Of a stretch of 7,066 nucleotides of DNA, positions 1 through 4,403 are shown piece by piece (positions within the stretch are counted from its first letter, which is position 1; each line of letters starts with the position of its first letter). This DNA comes from Saprospiraceae bacterium. Lineage in GTDB: Bacteria; Bacteroidota; Bacteroidia; Chitinophagales; Saprospiraceae. The notes under the pieces are model-generated. The model had not been told where the DNA came from. It searched no databases and saw only the letters and a list, made by a program, of their open reading frames with translations. The translations under genes and the position numbers were made by a program. Location: positions 1-7,066 of the forward strand of contig JACMLK010000292.1 in assembly GCA_014379665.1 (NCBI GenBank). Direction: 5' to 3'.

Positions 1-1159
1 AACCAAAAGAATGATCCAGATTTTCTTCGGGCATCATTATTTTAATTTCATTGCCATTAATATTATAATCTGTAGAGGTCGTGTAGTTATGAGAAGTGGA
101 ATATTCTCTGATAGTACTCATACCTGCAAAAAGCGTTGTAAATAGAGATAAAAACCAAACTGTCCACATTCCTGTTCTTACATTTTTATGGATTTTGTAG
201 TTGAATACCAATCTCGAAATCATTAACATCAATCCCAGGATGGGTAAACCCGCTGTAAATAAAAGAGAACCAATACCCAGATATGAAAGCGTATCAGAAT
301 CCGGTCCCATAAATGCTATAGCGGACGAAGCATAAGTTATACCAACGAATGATGCTGCCCAGGTAATACCTAAAACAGAAAGCAGCAGAATTGCAATTAG
401 GAGAAAAAATGGCTTAAAAACCTTCCTTATCATCGGTATAATACCACTTACAACCAAACCGAAAACATTTACAGCTTTGGCCAGAAAAGATTTTACAGAA
501 AATCCCTGATTTACATCACTTTTTTTTTTCGATCCCAGATCTTTACTCCATTCGTTTATTTTATCTCCAAGCTCAGACATTTCATCTTCTACGACCTTAG
601 CTATATTCTGAATAGTGGCAGGTTCGCCTCTCATAGCAAGTTTATCACTGGCAGAAGAAGCCTGAGGCACTATCGCCCACAATATGATATAAGTAATAAC
701 TCCTGCCCCTGTAAAAAACAAGATAGCAAATATCAGTCTTATCCATAGTGGATCCTCTATACCAAAATAAGCAGCAATACCTGAACATACACCCGCCAGC
801 TTTTGGTCATCAGGGTCTCTGAACATTCTTTTGCCAGCATTGATTTTAGTGTCAGATTTTCTGTTTCTTGTTGAACTGTAAGATGTTTCCGACATGGGTT
901 CGGCTCCGAAATCTTCAGGTTTGCCCATGATCATAATGACTTCATCTATTTCTTTCATGCTAATAATGGCTCTGCCTTTCAGGTGTTCCTGAAATAATTC
1001 GGCCATCCTGACTTCGATATCATAAAGTATTTCATCACATCCGTCAGACGAAGAAAAATGATTTCTAATTGTACCCAAATAATTTTGTATATAATTGTAA
1101 GCATCCTCGTCTATGGCAAAAGGATAGCTACCCAAATTGATATTAAAGGTCTTGTTCAT
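1..1159 (-). CDS. PspC-domain membrane protein, partial (C-terminus beyond the left edge)
   Basis: The reading frame is open from an ATG at 1159 to the window edge, giving 386 codons with no stop. Residues 1-85 form an acidic, helical N-terminal region ending near 'MIMGKPEDFG', like the HAAS-type signalling region often found before PspC in Bacteroidota. Residues 110-166 are the PspC domain ('DQKLAGVCSGIAAYFG', then a hydrophobic stretch ending 'ILWAIVPQA'). Three more membrane segments lie near 250-275, 293-317 and 332-350, and residues after 350 begin a polar domain that continues outside. The ATG overlaps the padR stop as ATGA, so the two are probably translationally coupled and share one promoter. 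By family it is an inner-membrane protein related to phage-shock/envelope-stress PspC; its partner and signal are not visible. An A10 tract lies at codons 211-214 (see findings). The family call is firm, the exact role is not. Confidence 0.9.
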   Translation of the reverse strand, partial: MNKTFNINLGSYPFAIDEDAYNYIQNYLGTIRNHFSSSDGCDEILYDIEVRMAELFQEHLKGRAIISMKEIDEVIMIMGKPEDFGAEPMSETSYSSTRNRKSDTKINAGKRMFRDPDDQKLAGVCSGIAAYFGIEDPLWIRLIFAILFFTGAGVITYIILWAIVPQASSASDKLAMRGEPATIQNIAKVVEDEMSELGDKINEWSKDLGSKKKSDVNQGFSVKSFLAKAVNVFGLVVSGIIPMIRKVFKPFFLLIAILLLSVLGITWAASFVGITYASSAIAFMGPDSDTLSYLGIGSLLFTAGLPILGLMLMISRLVFNYKIHKNVRTGMWTVWFLSLFTTLFAGMSTIREYSTSHNYTTSTDYNINGNEIKIMMPEENLDHSFG

Positions 1160-1515
1160 TTTGTTTTTAATTTAGAATTGTTTTGTGATTGATTGACTGC
1201 ATGATCAAGTTCTTTCCAGGTATCTCTAAGACCTGACAGAAAATCTCCTCCCTGTGCAGTGATCTGATAATATTTGCGTGGTGGACCTGATTTGGATTCT
1301 TTCCATGAATACTGAAGCAATGCAGCATCCTTAAGTCTGTTAAGTAATGGATAGAGTGTTCCTTCTACGACGATCAGTTTTGACTCTTTGAGCTTATTGA
1401 TGATGTCTGTCGGGTATGCCTCTTCCTGAGCTATAATAGACAGGACACATAGCTCCAGGACACCTTTTCGCATTTGAGCTTTTGTATTTTCTATTTTTAG
1501 TTCCATGTCTTCCAT
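1156..1515 (-). CDS. PadR-family transcriptional regulator
   Basis: This is a small winged-helix DNA-binding repressor of about 119 residues. The N-terminus ('MELKIENTKAQMRKG') and the motif 'VVEGTLYPLLNRLKD' followed by 'SGPPRKYYQIT' are hallmark PadR sequences: the recognition helix, then the wing. A short C-terminal helix is left for dimerisation, so it belongs to the small PadR subgroup. The frame stays open up to 1587, but that longer start is rejected because the -7 promoter box (1552-1559) lies inside it. Two ATGs remain, at 1515 and 1506. The one at 1506 fits the usual family N-terminus nearly as well and has GGAAGA just upstream. The stop overlaps the PspC start (ATGA), and PadR-PspC pairing is common in Bacteroidota. 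It probably represses its own operon through the GTAC boxes at 1570-1612 (inference). Confidence 0.93.
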   Translation of the reverse strand: MEDMELKIENTKAQMRKGVLELCVLSIIAQEEAYPTDIINKLKESKLIVVEGTLYPLLNRLKDAALLQYSWKESKSGPPRKYYQITAQGGDFLSGLRDTWKELDHAVNQSQNNSKLKTK

Positions 1516-1551
1516 ATTGTTATTATTGGAGTTAATCAAACATTGATGACA

Positions 1552-1582
1552 CAAAGTTATGTTAAATATTAGTACCATGCAA
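1552..1582 (-). promoter_or_regulatory. Bacteroidota-type promoter of padR-pspC
   Basis: Read on the minus strand, TAACTTTG (1559 to 1552) matches the Bacteroidota -7 consensus TAnnTTTG exactly. A TTG (1582 to 1580) lies 20 bp upstream, within the usual -33 spacing. The start of transcription would fall near 1545, leaving a leader of about 30 bases before the ATG at 1515. The -33 element lies between two of the GTAC boxes, so a protein bound there would block the polymerase. This is a sequence match only. Confidence 0.72.
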
Positions 1583-1612
1583 TACATAGTACCATCTTAA
1601 AGCAGGTACTAT
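1570..1612. promoter_or_regulatory. Putative PadR operator: three GTAC boxes at 17-bp spacing
   Basis: TAGTACCAT occurs at 1570-1578 and again at 1587-1595, and the inverted form GGTACTAT at 1605-1612. The GTAC cores start at 1572, 1589 and 1606, exactly 17 bp apart. Between the first two boxes lies ATGCAATACAT (1577-1587), whose ATG/CAT ends are inverted. PadR proteins bind dyad sites and commonly regulate themselves; the boxes flank and cover the -33 element of the padR promoter. That they bind this PadR is inference. Confidence 0.6.
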
Positions 1613-1665
1613 ATACAAATAGATGGTTTTTGTCGACGAATGAAATTTATTCATTGACATACAGC

Positions 1666-1765
1666 TGCGGAAGTGCGGAGTGCGGTATGCGGTATGCGGT
1701 ATGCGGTATGCGGAGTGCGGAGTGCGGTATTGCGGTATTGCGGAATTGCGGAGTGTGGAGTGCGG
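1666..1765. repeat. TGCGG short tandem repeat array, 14 units of 7-8 bp
   Basis: TGCGG cores start at 1666, 1674, 1681, 1688, 1695, 1702, 1709, 1716, 1723, 1731, 1739, 1747, 1754 (as TGTGG) and 1761. The spacing is 8, then eight steps of 7 (1674 to 1723... seven of them) with the next three steps of 8, then two of 7. The four units from 1681 are identical (TGCGGTA); others end in AG, TAT or AAT. The array is far richer in G than its surroundings. It lies between the serine hydrolase gene and the padR promoter. Reading frames across it on either strand give only low-complexity peptides, so it is not coding. Similar CCGCA-type heptamer arrays are known to me from intergenic DNA of environmental bacteria, but their function is unknown. 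Confidence 0.9.
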
Positions 1766-1766
1766 G

Positions 1767-1856
1767 TTTACAGATTTGACCGAACTCGTTGTTCCTTTAT
1801 TCTGTTGCTCTTCGTTCAAGTGTTCGGTTGCTCAACTGAATTGTTGTCAGCAGACC
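1767..1856. other. Intergenic tract after the serine hydrolase stop, with degenerate octamers
   Basis: This stretch lies between the TGCGG array and the serine hydrolase stop. On the plus strand, 1785-1818 reads as loosely repeated T-rich octamers (TCGTTGT, TCCTTTAT, TCTGTTGC, TCTTCGTT). A 7-bp inverted repeat, ACCGAAC (1779-1785) and GTTCGGT (1822-1828), brackets it with 36 bases between the arms. No terminator with a short loop and T tail is seen for the upstream operon, so transcription may run on towards padR. Confidence 0.4.
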
Positions 1857-3056
1857 CTATTTATTTACAAGCTCATAATCATAAATGACCCTTCCCAATC
1901 TGGATAAGAATGGTAGCCCAACCAGATTGTATTCATATTTGCCATCGTTGTAAATCTGATTTTTATTCACATGTATAACAGCTGTGAGAAAAAATCCGAT
2001 ACCTTTTTGTTTATTTTCAATATAAGCACAATCTATCATATATCCATAGGCATTTCCGTTCTTATTATATATCCTGATATCCTCCGGCATTGGGGATTTG
2101 TTGTCGCCAAATATAAAATATTTCACATAACTATCATAATACATAGTATAATCACGATAAAACGGATAAACTCCGGGAAGATCTGACATACATTTTCTTA
2201 GAAACAGGTAATCATCATTTGTCAGATCAAATCTTTGTCCTGTGGTAAATTTTTCCGGGTAAATGATCCTTTTGATAGTGGATTCCATGTCTGTCATTGA
2301 ATAAAAATTTTTCCTGCTGAAATCAAAAGATCCTGATATCAGACTATCATGGTCGTCTATATAACCGATACCTTTAAAAGCATCACTTGCGTGGTGAATC
2401 CAATCTTTGGATGCATAAACTTCTGGTTTGTCATAGAGCACTTTTTTGTCTCTGAAAAATCTGACATTGTTGGTATGTTTATTTTCTTCGGGAGAATATC
2501 CGGATTCATTGAGTCTGTGACAAATTACAGACGTGGTAAAAATTTCTTTATCTTTCAGAGATTGGTTAATATAATCCTGTCCCAGAAATTCATATAATCT
2601 ATTGTACGCATCATCATCGCTGACAGCAAATATCTTCTGAATGTATCTCTCCAGATTTGGCTTACCTGATGCTGTAGTGGTATCAATAAAAGCCGGAGTT
2701 TGTGTTGGTCTTGTAGCTGCAGTGAGCATATGATCCGTAATTTTCAGATCAATTCCTTGTCTGTTGAGTTCATTTTTTTTCTGTAGTGCCAGTACAGCTA
2801 CAGGCATTTTTACAGCACTTGCAGGGTAAAAATATCTTTGATTATCGATGTTATACTTATATGTCCTGAATGTTGTGTCTTTGAGGTTGACGTGCGTATA
2901 CAAAATCTGAACTTCATATTCAGGAGTTTTGACGATTTGATTTAAAAACGGATCTTTTAAAATAAAGTCATCCAGTACATTTTTTTTTGTGGCGCAGGAA
3001 GTAATTAAAATAAAAAGCATAATTGCAACGGGATATAAAAAGGATAATGTTTTCAT
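1857..3056 (-). CDS. Serine hydrolase lipoprotein, class A beta-lactamase-like
   Basis: This is a 399-residue protein with a lipoprotein signal peptide: a hydrophobic segment ending 'LITSC', with the lipid-bearing Cys at residue 21. The mature start (ATKK) has no acidic surface-export signal, so it probably faces the periplasm. The class A beta-lactamase/transpeptidase motifs appear in order: SxxK as S80-A-V-K83 in 'FYPASAVKMPVAVLAL', an SDN-like S146-D-D148 in 'FAVSDDDAYNRLY', and a KTG-like K332-N-G334 in 'IYNKNGNAYGY'. The Asn-to-Asp and Thr-to-Asn changes, and the long insert between motifs two and three (about 185 residues), set it apart from resistance enzymes. I therefore call it a serine hydrolase of the beta-lactamase2 type with unknown substrate, perhaps cell-wall peptide. 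The ATG at 3056 overlaps the permease stop as ATGA. A start 26 codons upstream is rejected because it would place 26 residues before the signal peptide. Confidence 0.9.
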   Translation of the reverse strand: MKTLSFLYPVAIMLFILITSCATKKNVLDDFILKDPFLNQIVKTPEYEVQILYTHVNLKDTTFRTYKYNIDNQRYFYPASAVKMPVAVLALQKKNELNRQGIDLKITDHMLTAATRPTQTPAFIDTTTASGKPNLERYIQKIFAVSDDDAYNRLYEFLGQDYINQSLKDKEIFTTSVICHRLNESGYSPEENKHTNNVRFFRDKKVLYDKPEVYASKDWIHHASDAFKGIGYIDDHDSLISGSFDFSRKNFYSMTDMESTIKRIIYPEKFTTGQRFDLTNDDYLFLRKCMSDLPGVYPFYRDYTMYYDSYVKYFIFGDNKSPMPEDIRIYNKNGNAYGYMIDCAYIENKQKGIGFFLTAVIHVNKNQIYNDGKYEYNLVGLPFLSRLGRVIYDYELVNK

Positions 3057-3829
3057 TGTATAAATAATTTTAATAATCCAAACTGAATCAATATTGATGT
3101 AATAATAATAAATACAAGTAATCTGTAAGCCCAAAGATTTATATCAGGCATTAAAGGTGAATATAAAGCTGTCAGATAGCCACCCAGTGTTTGTCCAATA
3201 GCCATGATAATCCCGATTTTCCAGTTGACCAGACCGTTCCAGGCAAAAATTGCCAGTACCAAGATGGTATATATAAAGATCACCATAGTTTTAACAGCAT
3301 TAGCTTCCATGATGCTGAATTTTGAAACAAGCACTAATACTGCCAGAAAGAATATACCCATACCCATTTGTATAAACCCACCGTAAAATCCAAGGACTAT
3401 AAAAACAGGAACGCTAAACCAATAAGGAAGTTTTACAATATCAGATTCTCCCAGCCACCTTTCCGGTTTTATCAAAACGACGATCAACATGACGATCAAA
3501 AGGTATTTGAATATGGAAAGAAAATCTTCATTTGAAACTATTGTAGCACAATATACTCCACAGAGGGCACCAATAATGGTCAGTACAATAATATGCTTTG
3601 ACCTGAATAAATTCATCATTTTGCTTTGTGCAAATCCGGCACTACTTCCGGCTGTCTGGAACAATACTCCTACCCTATTGGTGCCGTTAGCCAGATTGCC
3701 GGGAAGTCCAATCAGATCTGTAAGTATACTTAAAGTAATTACCGAACCATTGCCGGCCAACGTATTAATCGCTCCGGCTATAAAACTACCAGCCATGGCT
3801 AAACTAAACTGAAGTAAAGACAGATTCAT
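3053..3829 (-). CDS. TauE/SafE-family (DUF81) membrane permease
   Basis: This 258-residue, very hydrophobic protein has about eight membrane segments. It shows the internal duplication typical of TauE/SafE transporters. The first half carries 'GAINTLAGNGSVITLSIL' (19-36) and 'LANGTNRVGV' (46-55); the second carries 'GFYGGFIQMGMGIFFLAVL' (147-165) and 'ANAVKTMVIF' (176-185). Length matches the family. Members export or import small anions such as sulfite, taurine-derived sulfonates or other organic acids; the substrate here cannot be told from sequence. I chose the ATG at 3829 because it overlaps the epimerase stop as ATGA and begins right before the first membrane segment; an ATG at 3853 would add eight residues. 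The downstream gene also starts by ATGA overlap, so all three genes should be co-expressed. Confidence 0.9.
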   Translation of the reverse strand: MNLSLLQFSLAMAGSFIAGAINTLAGNGSVITLSILTDLIGLPGNLANGTNRVGVLFQTAGSSAGFAQSKMMNLFRSKHIIVLTIIGALCGVYCATIVSNEDFLSIFKYLLIVMLIVVLIKPERWLGESDIVKLPYWFSVPVFIVLGFYGGFIQMGMGIFFLAVLVLVSKFSIMEANAVKTMVIFIYTILVLAIFAWNGLVNWKIGIIMAIGQTLGGYLTALYSPLMPDINLWAYRLLVFIIITSILIQFGLLKLFIQ

Positions 3830-4236
3830 TCCTGCACTTTGATTTCCTGACACAATTCGATCAGTACACCATTGGTTTCTTTAGGATGGACGAAGCAAAC
3901 CAATTTATTATCCGCTCCTCTTCTGGGTTCTTTGCTCAACAACGTAAATCCTTCTCTCTGCAACCGCTCCATTTCAGTGACAATATCATCCACTGCAAAA
4001 GCAATGTGATGCAACCCTTCTCCTCTTTTTTCCAAAAACTTATGGATTGGGCTCAGGTGATCCGTAGCAATCAATAACTCTATTTTATTTGGTCCTGATT
4101 TAAAGAACGAAGTAATCACATGTTCTGAAATAACTTCTTCCCGTTTATAAGGAGAACAATTTAATATTTTACTAAAAATGAGTTCACTTACATCCAAATC
4201 TTTGACAGCAATACCAATATGTTCGATCTTATTCAT
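3826..4236 (-). CDS. mce: Methylmalonyl-CoA epimerase (VOC superfamily)
   Basis: This is a 136-residue protein, the usual length for the family. The enzyme interconverts (R)- and (S)-methylmalonyl-CoA in the cytoplasm, linking propionyl-CoA carboxylation to methylmalonyl-CoA mutase. Two VOC halves are visible. The first begins 'IEHIGIAVKDLD' and the second 'GLHHIAFAVDDI'. The expected metal ligands are H6, E53 (in 'KIELLI'), H77 and E127 (in 'GVLIEL'); many characterised members have Gln rather than Glu at the second position. The stretches 'FLEKRGEGLHHIAF', 'GADNKLVCFVHP' and 'NGVLIEL' are epimerase signatures that separate it from glyoxalase I. It leads a three-gene run and its stop overlaps the permease start by four bases. 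No partner genes (mutase, carboxylase) lie in the window. A clear promoter was not found in the 166 bases upstream. Confidence 0.92.
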   Translation of the reverse strand: MNKIEHIGIAVKDLDVSELIFSKILNCSPYKREEVISEHVITSFFKSGPNKIELLIATDHLSPIHKFLEKRGEGLHHIAFAVDDIVTEMERLQREGFTLLSKEPRRGADNKLVCFVHPKETNGVLIELCQEIKVQE

Positions 4237-4323
4237 TTGCGGTAAAAATTTAAGACAAGGTAAATATTATTATGTTTTTATTTATGGTTTGTCCATTGAA
4301 TAAATTTCCTTGATTAAAACAAG

Positions 4324-4350
4324 AAAGTCTGACCGGGAAGATCAGACTTT
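4324..4350 (-). terminator. Hairpin terminator of the T9SS-secreted protein gene
   Basis: A perfect 9-bp inverted repeat, AAAGTCTGA (4324-4332) and TCAGACTTT (4342-4350), encloses a 9-base loop. It lies 54 bases past the stop at 4404. On the minus strand the stem is followed by a T-rich run (CTTGTTTTAATC). It separates the secreted-protein gene from the epimerase operon. Confidence 0.75.
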
Positions 4351-4403
4351 AGAGTATTTTTATGACCCGACTTTATAATCAAGAAATTTAGACAGATTAA
4401 AAA

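Noticed and set aside
1516..1587. Longer PadR start at 1587
   Set aside because: The added 24 residues are encoded by the promoter and operator region, and PadR homologues begin near 'IENTKAQMRKG'.
1666..1765. CRISPR array
   Set aside because: Units are 7-8 bp with 2-3 base linkers; there are no long repeats or unique spacers and no cas genes.
1779..1828. Inverted repeat as a terminator for the serine hydrolase gene
   Set aside because: The stem is 7 bp with a 36-base loop and no T tail on the minus strand, so it does not fit an intrinsic terminator.
1562..1907. Open frames across the TGCGG array on both strands (71 to 85 codons)
   Set aside because: They translate the short repeat into low-complexity peptides (e.g. 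repeated 'YRTPH' or 'VCGMRYA') and run over the padR promoter or the end of the hydrolase gene. Absence of stops is a by-product of the repeat.
4237..4290. Promoter for the epimerase operon
   Set aside because: The best -7 candidate (TTACCTTG on the minus strand) has two mismatches to TAnnTTTG, and no TTG lies at a suitable distance upstream.
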